DNA of 64,000 nt from Bacillus sp. Marseille-P3661. Its GTDB lineage: Bacteria; Bacillota; Bacilli; Bacillales; Bacillaceae_J. The stretch covers positions 434,001 through 498,000 of the forward strand of contig NZ_LT965954.1 in assembly GCF_900240995.1 (NCBI RefSeq), read 5' to 3'. The notes under the pieces were generated by a model, which saw only the letters and a program-made list of their open reading frames with translations, did no database searches and was not told where the DNA came from. How positions within the stretch are numbered: position 1 is the stretch's first letter; the number at the start of each line of letters is the position of its first letter. The translations under genes were made by a program, and so were the position numbers. Positions 8,894-17,170 of this stretch are shown piece by piece.

Positions 8894-10453
8894 TTATCCA
8901 ACAAAATTTGTTGTTTCATCATATACTTCAAAATCACCTTCTTTAAATTTGCGACGAAGGATTTTTCCAACTGGACTCTTAGGTAACTGCTTAATAAATA
9001 CATATTTTCTAGGACGTTTAAAATTAGATAGCTGTGCGCTATTTTTGCAAAATTCATCAAGCTCTTCGATCGTAATTGACGGATCTTTTGGTACAATGTA
9101 GGCCGTAACAATTTGTCCCCAATGTTCATCACTTTCACCTGCTACAGCTACCTCTAGTACTTTTGAATGTTTAGATAGTACATCTTCAACTTCTAGCGGA
9201 TGAATATTTTCACCACCAGAAATTATCATGTCATCTACCCTGCCAACAACATATAAATCACCGTCATCATCTAACATGCCTAGATCACCAGTAAAGTACC
9301 AGCCGTTTCGAATGGCTTTTTTATTCGCATCTGGACGGTTCCAATAACCTTTAAAACTTTCAATTGAATCGGTTGAAACAATAATCTCTCCTACCTCACC
9401 TTTTTCAACAAGATCATCTGGTGTTGAATTACCATCGGCATCCGCTGTAACTAAGCGGATTCGTTGATGAAAACCTGGTTTTCCAGCACATCCTGGCTTT
9501 TCAACAACATTATGGCAAATTGTAAAGGTATAAACTTCAGTACTTCCATAATGATTAACAAATACCTCTGGTTTAAGTAGTTGTACACATTTTTCTGTAA
9601 GTGCACTCGTCATAGATGCACCTGCATAACCGATTTTCTTTAGCTTTTGAAGATTATATTGATGAAAATCGTCATGATTTAAAATGTCATGGTATAAAGT
9701 CGGAACTAAATAAAGCGAGGTGATTTCTTCATTACTAATAACCTCTAACGCAGCTTTTGCATCAAAGTCTGGCAACGCCACATACTTACCATTTAAAAAT
9801 GCAATGGATAGTAAGGAGCGCATCCCCATCGTATGATAAAGCGGCATTGTTCCCAATGTACTTTCATTATCCTCGTATTTATTTTGAATAATGTGTGCAG
9901 TTGCTGCTGCATATTCATTTTTATTACTTCGTGGTACACCTTTCGGTTTACCTGTTGTACCTGATGTATATAGCATTAGTGCAATATCATCTTCATGTAT
10001 AGTAGGCTTTATAAAGCCCCCTGGACTTGCAGTAATGAGGTCCGTGTAGGATGTATCTCCATCTTCTGCTTCTCCAACAGATATTAATATAGGTTTTGTT
10101 TGAAACTTAGCTTGAAAAACCGCGTTTTTGCTAGCGCTTTCATAAACAACAGCTTTTGAATCTGAATCATTTACACAGTACTCAACTTCTTCAGAGGAGA
10201 GTCTGAAATTAATGGGGGTATAAACCGCACCAAGCTTTTGAATGGCCCAATATAAAACCACATTTTCAAATCTATTTTTTAATAGAATCGTAACTCTATC
10301 ATTTTTTTTGATTCCTAATTGTTGTAGAGAAGCTGCTAACTTATTAATTTCGTGATCTAATTGATTATAAGTTAATCGCATATCACCTTGGACAAATGCA
10401 ATTCTTTCGGGATGCCTTTCTACTAAAAATTCAAACATTGTCGATAAGTTCAT
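8894..10453 (-). CDS. Acyl-CoA ligase, AMP-binding family (copy 1)
   Basis: A 519-residue adenylate-forming enzyme that activates a carboxylic acid to its CoA thioester. Motifs in order: the P-loop YTSGTTGKPKGVPR (about 165), YGSTE (about 300), GWYFTGDLG and GRVDDMIISGGENIHP (about 385-415), and the catalytic Lys in LPKSPVGKILRR near the C terminus. AAAAGGAGAG precedes the ATG. It is very similar to the ligase at 34034-35587, with many identical stretches such as LLKPEVFVNHYGSTEVYTF. It is first in a unit with BenE. A cre-like site at 10480-10493 and twin AT-rich boxes at 10612-10647 lie upstream. Confidence 0.88.
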   Translation of the reverse strand: MNLSTMFEFLVERHPERIAFVQGDMRLTYNQLDHEINKLAASLQQLGIKKNDRVTILLKNRFENVVLYWAIQKLGAVYTPINFRLSSEEVEYCVNDSDSKAVVYESASKNAVFQAKFQTKPILISVGEAEDGDTSYTDLITASPGGFIKPTIHEDDIALMLYTSGTTGKPKGVPRSNKNEYAAATAHIIQNKYEDNESTLGTMPLYHTMGMRSLLSIAFLNGKYVALPDFDAKAALEVISNEEITSLYLVPTLYHDILNHDDFHQYNLQKLKKIGYAGASMTSALTEKCVQLLKPEVFVNHYGSTEVYTFTICHNVVEKPGCAGKPGFHQRIRLVTADADGNSTPDDLVEKGEVGEIIVSTDSIESFKGYWNRPDANKKAIRNGWYFTGDLGMLDDDGDLYVVGRVDDMIISGGENIHPLEVEDVLSKHSKVLEVAVAGESDEHWGQIVTAYIVPKDPSITIEELDEFCKNSAQLSNFKRPRKYVFIKQLPKSPVGKILRRKFKEGDFEVYDETTNFVG

Positions 10454-10479
10454 ATTACTACTCTCCTTTTCTTAAAATT

Positions 10480-10493
10480 AGTAAGCGGTTTCA
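10480..10493. promoter_or_regulatory. cre-like catabolite-repression site
   Basis: On the minus strand TGAAACCGCTTACT matches 13 of 14 positions of the Bacillus cre consensus TGWNANCGNTNWCA. It lies 27 nt upstream of the ligase start codon, where CcpA bound to it would act as a roadblock. Confidence 0.55.
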
Positions 10494-10611
10494 TTTGAAA
10501 TTTAAATTAATAAAAACAGTTATAATTACTATTTAGCCGCCACGCCTTTCTATGAAGTATTTTTTCAGAAAAGTTTATGTTTTAAGTATAATTTGATTAA
10601 TCTTCATCGTG

Positions 10612-10647
10612 TTTTAAAATTTTATTTTTGGATTTTTAAAATTTTAT
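10612..10647. promoter_or_regulatory. Twin direct repeat, candidate AraC-type operator (ligase promoter)
   Basis: TTTTAAAATTTTAT occurs at 10612-10625 and again at 10634-10647, 22 bp apart. The same arrangement precedes the receiver-AraC gene (27913-27948) and, less exactly, the CoxG-like gene (36289-36324). AraC-family proteins typically contact two direct repeats about 21 bp apart. Confidence 0.5.
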
Positions 10648-10808
10648 CATCTTTTTATAGAATTTAATCTTTTTATATTCATTCTATTTACAATTTTACT
10701 TATTAAGTAATAATTAGGGAATTTTAGGATATATCAACATCTAGTTATTTTTTTAACAAGCTTTATTTCAATAATAAAAATAAAAACCCTATAGCTAATG
10801 GTAAGGAT

Positions 10809-10849
10809 ATGGAACCGCTCACCTTCCAGTGGAAACACAGTAGTTCCAT
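10809..10849. promoter_or_regulatory. Candidate enhancer (UAS) for the sigma-54 activator
   Basis: ATGGAAC (10809-10815) and GTTCCAT (10843-10849) form a perfect 7-bp inverted repeat around a palindrome TTCCAGTGGAA (10824-10834). The cluster lies 50-90 bp upstream of the sigma-54 promoter, the usual place for activator-binding enhancers. The activator at 17171-18925 is the obvious candidate. Confidence 0.55.
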
Positions 10850-10896
10850 TAGAATGATAATTTTTTAATCTTCCCCTATAAATAGCTGGCTAATAT

Positions 10897-10914
10897 TTGG
10901 CACGATTCTTGCTT
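10897..10914 (+). promoter_or_regulatory. Sigma-54 (-24/-12) promoter of the R2lox gene
   Basis: TTGGCACGATTCTTGCTT matches the -24/-12 consensus: GG (10899-10900) and GC (10911-10912) are separated by exactly 10 bases, with TGGCACG and TTGC intact. The start codon at 10953 leaves room for a 25-30 nt leader with GGGAGG. Confidence 0.88.
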
Positions 10915-10952
10915 AATATAAATTTATATAAAAACATAGGGAGGCAAATAAT

Positions 10953-11843
10953 ATGAGTAAAATATCAGCAGATCGTTTAAACTATGAAAAGGTAGACCAA
11001 GAGTTAGAAAGAATTCAAGATTTGACACAAGAAGATCGACGCGAGGCAGATGAGTTAGCACACTCTCTATACAGAATGGCTATTCGTTTTGGTACGTGGG
11101 ATCCAATGGAAATTGATTTAACTGAGGATAAAAAACATTTCGAGCAAATGGATGAACAAAAAAGAAACTATCTAATCCACTTCTGTACGGGTTTTTGGAA
11201 TGCTGAGGAAAATGTGGCTATCCAATTTTGCCCTTGGATCATGGTAGCACCTACAACATACCAACAAGCATATTTAAGTACACAACTTGTTGAAGAATTT
11301 AAGCATACTGAGTTTTTCGAAAGGTATTTTAAAGAAGTACTTGGTGTTAACCGTGGAACTAAAGTCCAAAATATTGTCCATGATAGTTTGGATCAAAGAG
11401 GTAAACAACTTATTCAAGCAATTGAAGATGGACCCGTCCAAAGAGAAGCAGCCATGGTCGAAGGAATGGTGCATTATCAAGGAACAATAGAAGGTGTTCA
11501 AGCAATGGTTGGTTATGATGTCTACGAGGCAGTTTGGGGGCAATATGGATTACTACCAGGACTTAAAGAAGGTTTTAAAAATATTAAACGAGATGAAGGC
11601 CGACATGTAGGTTTCGGACTGCGGATGTTAAAACAGTTTGCCAAAAAGCCAGAACATGCTGAAAGAATTAGAAACGTATATAATGACTTACTACCAGCTA
11701 TGTTAATACGCTATGACCAAGAAGTTATTGTTAATGGAAAAATTATTGAAACACCAAAAGAGGTACAAGGAAAAGATCGAATTGCAAAAATGTTTGAAAG
11801 AAGAATGAAAGACATATTAGGCGAGCAACTACAAGAAGTGTAA
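10953..11843 (+). CDS. R2-like ligand-binding oxidase (R2lox), Mn/Fe or di-iron
   Basis: A 296-residue ferritin-like protein with the full R2lox signature. Metal ligands are Glu85 (in WNAEENVAI), Glu115 and His118 (EEFKH), Glu180 (TIEG), and Glu215 and His218 (DEGRH). The two residues that form the R2lox Val-Tyr ether cross-link are both present: Val88, three residues after Glu85, and Tyr175, five before Glu180. These spacings match those I recall for the Geobacillus kaustophilus protein (E69/V72, E102/H105, Y162, E167, E202/H205). R2lox proteins assemble a Mn/Fe cofactor, bind a long-chain ligand and activate O2; no physiological reaction is known to me. The gene stands alone on the plus strand behind a sigma-54 promoter and in front of a bidirectional terminator. 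Confidence 0.88.
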   Translation: MSKISADRLNYEKVDQELERIQDLTQEDRREADELAHSLYRMAIRFGTWDPMEIDLTEDKKHFEQMDEQKRNYLIHFCTGFWNAEENVAIQFCPWIMVAPTTYQQAYLSTQLVEEFKHTEFFERYFKEVLGVNRGTKVQNIVHDSLDQRGKQLIQAIEDGPVQREAAMVEGMVHYQGTIEGVQAMVGYDVYEAVWGQYGLLPGLKEGFKNIKRDEGRHVGFGLRMLKQFAKKPEHAERIRNVYNDLLPAMLIRYDQEVIVNGKIIETPKEVQGKDRIAKMFERRMKDILGEQLQEV

Positions 11844-11871
11844 AATAAGCATTTAATCCTAATTAAAGAAT

Positions 11872-11909
11872 AAAAGCTTAAGAGAGAATAAAATCTCTCT
11901 TAAGCTTTT
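11872..11909. terminator. Bidirectional terminator between R2lox and the tautomerase operon
   Basis: A perfect 16-bp stem, AAAAGCTTAAGAGAGA (11872-11887) with its complement at 11894-11909 and a 6-nt loop, between convergent genes. A and T runs on both flanks serve both directions. Confidence 0.9.
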
Positions 11910-11917
11910 TATTTAGA

Positions 11918-12100
11918 TTACTCACTTTTTAGTTTTTGTCCAACTGCGAAGCGATTTGGCGGTACTTCATTGACGAAAACCCTAATGGCTTCATATGGAG
12001 CATCAAGACCTTCATGAGTTACTTCGACTACTTTTTTTATATATTCCTTAATCTTTTCATCTTCCCGCCCTTCAACGAGCGTGATATTTATGATCGGCAT
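11918..12100 (-). CDS. 4-oxalocrotonate tautomerase family protein
   Basis: A 60-residue protein beginning MPIINITLVEGR. Pro2 becomes the N-terminal catalytic base after Met removal, as in 4-oxalocrotonate tautomerase and its relatives, which interconvert enol and keto acids in ring-cleavage pathways. The Arg in VEGR is also conserved. AAAGGAGG lies upstream. It is the last gene of the long catabolic set, 16 nt after the cyclase-family gene. The reaction is probably ketonisation of an enol intermediate made by that set. Confidence 0.85.
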   Translation of the reverse strand: MPIINITLVEGREDEKIKEYIKKVVEVTHEGLDAPYEAIRVFVNEVPPNRFAVGQKLKSE

Positions 12101-12116
12101 ATGTTTGCGCCTCCTT

Positions 12117-12923
12117 TTAAATTAATGCAATCGGTCTAATTGGTGAACCTGTCGCACCAACTATTTTTATTGGAAGAGAAATAAATAAAAACTCATATTG
12201 TTTAGTTTCACTAAGTTCCTCTAACAGTAGATTCTCAATGATATTAATACCGTTGCGAGCGATCAAAATCATGTGTACTTCTAATGTAATGTTATGATGG
12301 TTCATTACTTCAAATGCAGACGTATCAGAGCCAACAGCAGATGGTTTCCATTGTGCTAACCACTCGCCAGCTTTAACTCCCGGTCCAGGGGCTCCTTCTT
12401 CTCCGCCAAGATACTTTGACGCATCATCCCAGAATTTCCCCCATCCAGTACGAATTAGTACAACATCGCCTTCACGAATTTCAGAACCCTGTGCTCTTGC
12501 TGTATTTACTAAATCCTCTTCCGTTATTTCATAAGCAGGATCCAGTGCATCAACCGCTTTGTACGCTGCAACATCTAATAGAATGCCTCTTGTAAAGGTA
12601 GGCTTTAAATTTTCAGCACCTAGATTTTTAAATAATTGAGTGCCTTGCTGTTCTTCACTTGCATCATGCCCACCAAATAACTTTCCATCTTCTGATACAT
12701 GACAAAGTGCATCTATATGTGTACCAGCATGCGTACTTAAAACCATCATTTCATTTGAAGAACTATGGCCACAAGGGCGGATCACATCTCCATGTCGATT
12801 GTTTAATGTAATATGGTAAGGTGGATGTGCAGGATGAATTGGCATACCTTTTACCATTGGCTGACTTAGATCTATTTGTTTTCTTGATTGAATGTCTTCA
12901 AGTATATTTATAATAGTTGTCAT
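12117..12923 (-). CDS. Cyclase/kynurenine-formamidase-like metal hydrolase
   Basis: A 268-residue protein of the PF04199 type. The metal-binding signature STHAGTHIDALCHV is near residue 74 and matches HxGTHxDxPxH with Ala in place of Pro; further polar residues follow in SDTSAFEV. Family members hydrolyse formamides, lactones or other strained carbonyl compounds with Zn2+ or Mn2+. GGAGG precedes the ATG. It sits between UbiD and the tautomerase, so opening of a lactone-like intermediate is a plausible role; this is inference. Confidence 0.8.
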   Translation of the reverse strand: MTTIINILEDIQSRKQIDLSQPMVKGMPIHPAHPPYHITLNNRHGDVIRPCGHSSSNEMMVLSTHAGTHIDALCHVSEDGKLFGGHDASEEQQGTQLFKNLGAENLKPTFTRGILLDVAAYKAVDALDPAYEITEEDLVNTARAQGSEIREGDVVLIRTGWGKFWDDASKYLGGEEGAPGPGVKAGEWLAQWKPSAVGSDTSAFEVMNHHNITLEVHMILIARNGINIIENLLLEELSETKQYEFLFISLPIKIVGATGSPIRPIALI

Positions 12924-12975
12924 AATATCCTCCTAGAAACTAATTAAAATAGCTAACATGTAGTAATTTAAAAGT

Positions 12976-13000
12976 AGTTCCTGCAATGTTAGCAGGAACT
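12976..13000 (-). terminator. Hairpin between UbiD and cyclase genes
   Basis: AGTTCCTGC (12976-12984) and GCAGGAACT (12992-13000), a perfect 9-bp stem with a 7-nt loop. It is followed on the minus strand only by a weak ACTTTT run. It may attenuate rather than end the transcript. Confidence 0.5.
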
Positions 13001-13011
13001 ATAGTTTGACT

Positions 13012-14421
13012 CTACTTGTCACCTTCACCAAAATGTTCAGTAGGAACTTGTATTTCGGCTATTTGTTGTTTCAAATAGTCTTCTTCATTTACATCGTTTA
13101 AACCTGGTATTTGAATTTTTTCATATTCCATTGGTTCACTATTTAGTGGAACAGTACAATCAAATCCTAGTTTAGAACTAACCCCATTATCGGTTGACGG
13201 ATCTAGCTTTGAACCTAAAGCACCATTAATTACTACTAAATCACGCTCTGCTTGAAACCTTGTAGCAATCGCCCATTCGACTTCTTCAAGATTATAGATG
13301 TCGACATCCTCATCTACTACGACTACATGTTTTACGTCATAGTGTCCAGCGAAAGCTGCCAAAATTACATTTTTCGCTTCACCTTCATTACGTTTTTTCA
13401 TCTGAACAACTAAGTGATAACGGCATGTTCCGCCAAGTGTTAAATGTACATCTTTTACTGTTGGTACGGTGTCACGTAATGAACGCAATAAACTAGCTTC
13501 ACGCGGAATACCTCCAAGCAATAAATGTTCATAACCCGCTGCTAAAATTGTTTGGAAAATCGGATTATTCCGGTGTGTAATTGCAGTAATTTCAATTACT
13601 TCCTTATCACTTCTAGGACCGTAATATTTAGGAAACTCTCCAAATGGCCCTTCTGGCTCACGAACGTGTGGAAGGATTCTTCCCTCTAATACAATCTCAG
13701 CATTTGCAGGCACCATTACATCGATTGTTTTACATTTAACAACCTGCTCCGGTTCACCCTTTAATGATCCTGCAATTTCCATTTCATCCTGGCCAAGTGG
13801 TGCAATTGCTTGTGAGGCTAAGATTGTGACAGGATCTACACCAATTACAATTGCAATCTCTAACGGTTTTCCTTCTTCTTCGGCGGACTTATAGAAACTG
13901 TATAGATGTCTAGGTAGAATTAATGCACCTAATTTGTTTTTTCCTGAAACTTGTAGACGGTGAATCGAAACATTCTGACTTCCTGTTACCGGATCTTTAG
14001 CAATTGATAATCCTGCTGAAATATAATTTCCAGAATCCTTTTCATGGTGGACTGGAATTGGGAGATGTTTAAGTAAATCTACATCTTCTCCAATAATTAC
14101 ATTTTCATGTACGGGTGCCTCATCACTTAACACCTCAATGCAAGGTGTTGGTTCGTCTAATGCTGCTAAAAATTTCTCATTTAATTCATCCTCATTTATA
14201 TCTAATGCATCAGCAAACTGTTTTCTAGTTGAAGCTGTTCCGGCAACAACAGGAATACTATAGCCTTCAACATTTGAAAAATAGCCTGCTTTTTTTCCAT
14301 CTAACTTTTTGGTTATTGCCGCAATTTCATATTCTAAAGATACTTGCTTATCAATGACAGCAATTTGATTTTGTGTTTTTAAATGCCCTAACCAGCTACG
14401 AAGTGACTTACATTTACTCAA
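13012..14421 (-). CDS. UbiD-family prenylated-FMN decarboxylase
   Basis: A 469-residue member of the UbiD family, which (de)carboxylates aromatic, heteroaromatic or alpha,beta-unsaturated acids with prenylated FMN. The Arg-Glu-Glu catalytic set is visible: Arg in SIHRLQV and two Glu in REPEGPFGEF. A segment EHLLLGGIPRE follows; its His and Arg are 8 residues apart, the spacing I remember for His296/Arg304 of the furan-dicarboxylate decarboxylase HmfF, though related UbiD enzymes may share it. The TTG start has GGGGGG 6 nt upstream. No UbiX flavin prenyltransferase is in the window. It lies between an alcohol dehydrogenase and the cyclase gene. Confidence 0.87.
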   Translation of the reverse strand: MSKCKSLRSWLGHLKTQNQIAVIDKQVSLEYEIAAITKKLDGKKAGYFSNVEGYSIPVVAGTASTRKQFADALDINEDELNEKFLAALDEPTPCIEVLSDEAPVHENVIIGEDVDLLKHLPIPVHHEKDSGNYISAGLSIAKDPVTGSQNVSIHRLQVSGKNKLGALILPRHLYSFYKSAEEEGKPLEIAIVIGVDPVTILASQAIAPLGQDEMEIAGSLKGEPEQVVKCKTIDVMVPANAEIVLEGRILPHVREPEGPFGEFPKYYGPRSDKEVIEITAITHRNNPIFQTILAAGYEHLLLGGIPREASLLRSLRDTVPTVKDVHLTLGGTCRYHLVVQMKKRNEGEAKNVILAAFAGHYDVKHVVVVDEDVDIYNLEEVEWAIATRFQAERDLVVINGALGSKLDPSTDNGVSSKLGFDCTVPLNSEPMEYEKIQIPGLNDVNEEDYLKQQIAEIQVPTEHFGEGDK

Positions 14422-14432
14422 GATGTTCCCCC

Positions 14433-15581
14433 CTAGTATATTTCTTTTAATAATCGCTTAATTTGAGCCACAGATGCTTCACGAGGATTAAACTTCCACA
14501 TACCGCTCTTTACCGAATCTTTCGCAATATCTGCTAATTGGTGCTCCCCAACATTTACTTCACGTAATGTTTGCGGTAAACCAATATCGTTTCGAAGATT
14601 TCTAACTTCTTCAACAACTTTGAAACCAATTTCTCGACCTGATAGATTGCTAGTATCGAACAAAACTTCACCAAGTTGTTCATACTTATCTAATCTTGCA
14701 GCTAGGTTAAATTCCATTACACTTGGTAATAACAAACCTATTGTAACCCCATGACTAACATGGGCGTGACCGCTTATGGCACTGCCAATCGCATGTGCTA
14801 AACCTAAGTAAGATTGATTGAAAGCAATACCTGCTAGTAAACTTGCTTCTGCCATTTTACTTCTAGCTTCTACATCTGATCCTTCATAAACTGCACGACG
14901 AAGATATTTAGATGCCGTTTTCATCGCAGATAATGCTAGAGCATCACTTGCTGGTTGTGCGATTCTTGAAACAAATGTTTCGGCAGCATGTGCAAACGCA
15001 TCAAAACCAGAAGCTGCAGTAATTGAAGCAGGTGCAGTCATCGTCAGTTTAGGATCGACAATACTAATATTTGGAGCTAAATAGGAACTAGTTACAGTTA
15101 CTTTACGATTTTCTTCCCAGTCAGAAAAAACAGCAAAAATCGTAACTTCACTTCCTGTTCCAGATGTTGTAGGCAATGCAATAAACGGAATAGTTGGCTC
15201 TTCTTTAACCAAATTTATACCTGCATAATCACGAATGCTGCCACCATTGCTTGCAACAACTCTAATACCTTTGGCAGTATCGATCGGACTTCCGCCACCT
15301 ACAGCAATCAAGAAATCACATTCAGAGTTTTTATATGCTAATGCCGCTTTATCAACTGTTTCAACACTTGGATCTGGTTCAATTTCACTATATACTTCAA
15401 AAGATATATCCTGTTGTTTCAACAGACTTTGAACATCTTCTAATAGCCCTGCATTTAAAACACCTTTATCTGTAACGATAAATGCCCGTTTTACATCATA
15501 AGGTAAATTGGTTAATTCATTTATTTTTCCAAAGCCGTAATGTACTTTAGTAGGCAATTGAAATAAAAATGATGTACTCAT
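14433..15581 (-). CDS. Iron-containing (group III) alcohol dehydrogenase
   Basis: A 382-residue NAD(P)-dependent enzyme. It has the nucleotide-binding GGGSPIDTAKG near 95, the PTTSGTGSEVT stretch near 138, and the metal-binding His residues in HAIGSAISGHAHVSHG near 263. Relatives oxidise primary alcohols or reduce maleylacetate and aldehydes. It lies 20 nt after the aldehyde dehydrogenase and 11 nt before UbiD, so the two dehydrogenases probably take an alcohol to its acid in sequence. An aromatic or furanic alcohol would suit the context; this is inference. Confidence 0.87.
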   Translation of the reverse strand: MSTSFLFQLPTKVHYGFGKINELTNLPYDVKRAFIVTDKGVLNAGLLEDVQSLLKQQDISFEVYSEIEPDPSVETVDKAALAYKNSECDFLIAVGGGSPIDTAKGIRVVASNGGSIRDYAGINLVKEEPTIPFIALPTTSGTGSEVTIFAVFSDWEENRKVTVTSSYLAPNISIVDPKLTMTAPASITAASGFDAFAHAAETFVSRIAQPASDALALSAMKTASKYLRRAVYEGSDVEARSKMAEASLLAGIAFNQSYLGLAHAIGSAISGHAHVSHGVTIGLLLPSVMEFNLAARLDKYEQLGEVLFDTSNLSGREIGFKVVEEVRNLRNDIGLPQTLREVNVGEHQLADIAKDSVKSGMWKFNPREASVAQIKRLLKEIY

Positions 15582-15601
15582 TACTTTCCACCGTCTTTCT
15601 A

Positions 15602-17059
15602 TTATTCTTCGAAATCAATATTGATATGTTTAGTTTCTGTGTATTCTAGTAAACCTTCAATTCCACGAGTACGTCCTTGTCCGCTTTCTTTGTATCCACC
15701 GAATTCAGTTTGTGGATAATTTTTGTTATACGTATTAATCCATACAGTACCTGCATCAACTTTCTTTGCTACACGCATTGCTTTATTAATATCCTTTGTC
15801 CATACCCCTGCCGCTAGGCCAAACGGGGTACCATTTGCCAGCTTTATTGCCTCTTCCTCATCTTTAAATACTTGAACAACCAGTACTGGACCAAAGATTT
15901 CTTCCTGTGTAATCTTCGATTCTAATGGAACTTCATCAAAAATTGTCGGTTCAATAAAGTATCCTTTATCGAATTCACCACCTGTTACTCTATTTCCACC
16001 TGTAACTAGTTTAGCGTCACTTTTACCGATCTCGATGTAATGTAGTACTTCTTTTAACTGACTTTCGGATACGACAGGTCCCATATTTGTTGTTTCATCC
16101 ATACCATTTCCAACCTTTAACTTCTCCGCTTCTACTTTCAATGCAGCAACTAATTCTTTGTGTATAGATTCATGAACGATAACTCTAGTACCAGCGAAAC
16201 ACATTTGACCCGCAGAAATAAAAATTGAATCTGTAATTGTTCTAATTGCTTTTGGTAGGTCAGCATCAGGAAATACAAGATGCGGTGATTTACCACCCAA
16301 TTCTAGTGCTAGTTTCTTAACTTTTTCTGCTGCTACCTTGGCCAATTGAACACCTGTTGATGTATCACCAGTAAAGCTAATCGCGTGTACATCAGGATTC
16401 TTTGATATTTCATCCCCGATTAATGCGCCAGGTCCTGTTACAATGTTAATCGTTCCTGCAGGCATTTCTTCAATACCATTCACTAATTCAACGAGCGCAA
16501 CACTAATTAACGGTGTTCTACTAGCTGGTTTTAAAATTAGTGTATTTCCAGCTGCCAGAGCAGGTGCTGCTTCACGAATCATTAATAACGCTGGCCAATT
16601 CCATGGTGAAATAATTCCTACAACTCCAATTGGACTTTTATCGATAATGCCATAAGCTGTTTCTGTAAGATTAATAGATCTACCAAACACACTTCGAGCC
16701 ATTCCAGCATAGTATTTTAAAGTATCTACGCATGCAGAAAGTTCAATTCGAGATTCTTTTAATGTTTTGCCATTTTCTTTTGTTAAAATGATTGCAAGTT
16801 CTTCTTTATTTTTTTCTAAATTATTTGCCCACTTCATAAGAGCTTCAGATCTTTTCTTGGAATTATATTTCCAATCTTCATTTTCAAATGTCTCTTTCGC
16901 TGCTGCTATTGCTTTTTTAATATCTTCTAAACCTGACTTTTGTGAGATACCCACAAGTTCACCAGTTGCCGGATTTAATGACGTCATTGTTTCTCCTGTC
17001 GAAGACTCTTCCCACTTGCCATTAATATAGTTTTTTGCTGAATCAGTTGTAACTAACAT
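15602..17059 (-). CDS. Aldehyde dehydrogenase of the catabolic operon
   Basis: A 485-residue NAD-dependent aldehyde dehydrogenase. Visible: SPWNWPALLMIREAAPALAAG with NTLILKPASRTP, the Glu general base in LALELGGKSPHLVF near 255, the catalytic Cys in SAGQMCFAGTRV near 289, and the C-terminal GGYKESGQGRTRG. It resembles the broad aromatic/aliphatic aldehyde branch. GAAGGAGG precedes the ATG. It follows the sigma-54 activator gene by 111 nt and leads into the alcohol dehydrogenase, UbiD, cyclase and tautomerase genes. Two tiny overlapping frames lie in its leader (17079-17153). Confidence 0.88.
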   Translation of the reverse strand: MLVTTDSAKNYINGKWEESSTGETMTSLNPATGELVGISQKSGLEDIKKAIAAAKETFENEDWKYNSKKRSEALMKWANNLEKNKEELAIILTKENGKTLKESRIELSACVDTLKYYAGMARSVFGRSINLTETAYGIIDKSPIGVVGIISPWNWPALLMIREAAPALAAGNTLILKPASRTPLISVALVELVNGIEEMPAGTINIVTGPGALIGDEISKNPDVHAISFTGDTSTGVQLAKVAAEKVKKLALELGGKSPHLVFPDADLPKAIRTITDSIFISAGQMCFAGTRVIVHESIHKELVAALKVEAEKLKVGNGMDETTNMGPVVSESQLKEVLHYIEIGKSDAKLVTGGNRVTGGEFDKGYFIEPTIFDEVPLESKITQEEIFGPVLVVQVFKDEEEAIKLANGTPFGLAAGVWTKDINKAMRVAKKVDAGTVWINTYNKNYPQTEFGGYKESGQGRTRGIEGLLEYTETKHINIDFEE

Positions 17060-17094
17060 TTACTTTTCCTCCTTCATTTTAACTGAGACCATCT

Positions 17095-17139
17095 TTATGC
17101 CAACGATCTAAGCCACAATATATCAATCGATTTAGGCAT
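17095..17139 (-). CDS. Possible 14-codon leader peptide
   Basis: ATG at 17139 begins MPKSIDILWLRSLA and stops at 17095. GGAGG lies 7 nt upstream, better than many real starts. In another frame a 24-codon ORF (17079-17153) ends with GLDRWHKDGLS. A plus-one shift would join the two frames. No family recognised; it may be a leader peptide or chance. Confidence 0.3.
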   Translation of the reverse strand: MPKSIDILWLRSLA

Positions 17140-17170
17140 TCTATTACCTCCATCGATAATTAATAGAGTT

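Larger units (their letters stand above)
10454..10952. other. Divergent intergenic control region, 499 nt
   Basis: Separates the CoA ligase (minus) from the R2lox gene (plus). From left to right it holds a cre-like site (10480-10493), a GATTAATC box (10595-10602), twin AT-rich repeats (10612-10647), a cluster of GGAAC/TTCCA repeats (10809-10849) and a sigma-54 promoter (10897-10914). I see no gene in it. Confidence 0.7.

Noticed and set aside
8883-9138. Short frames overlapping the start of the BenE/ligase junction
   Set aside because: They lie within the ligase coding region in other frames and have no supporting start signals.
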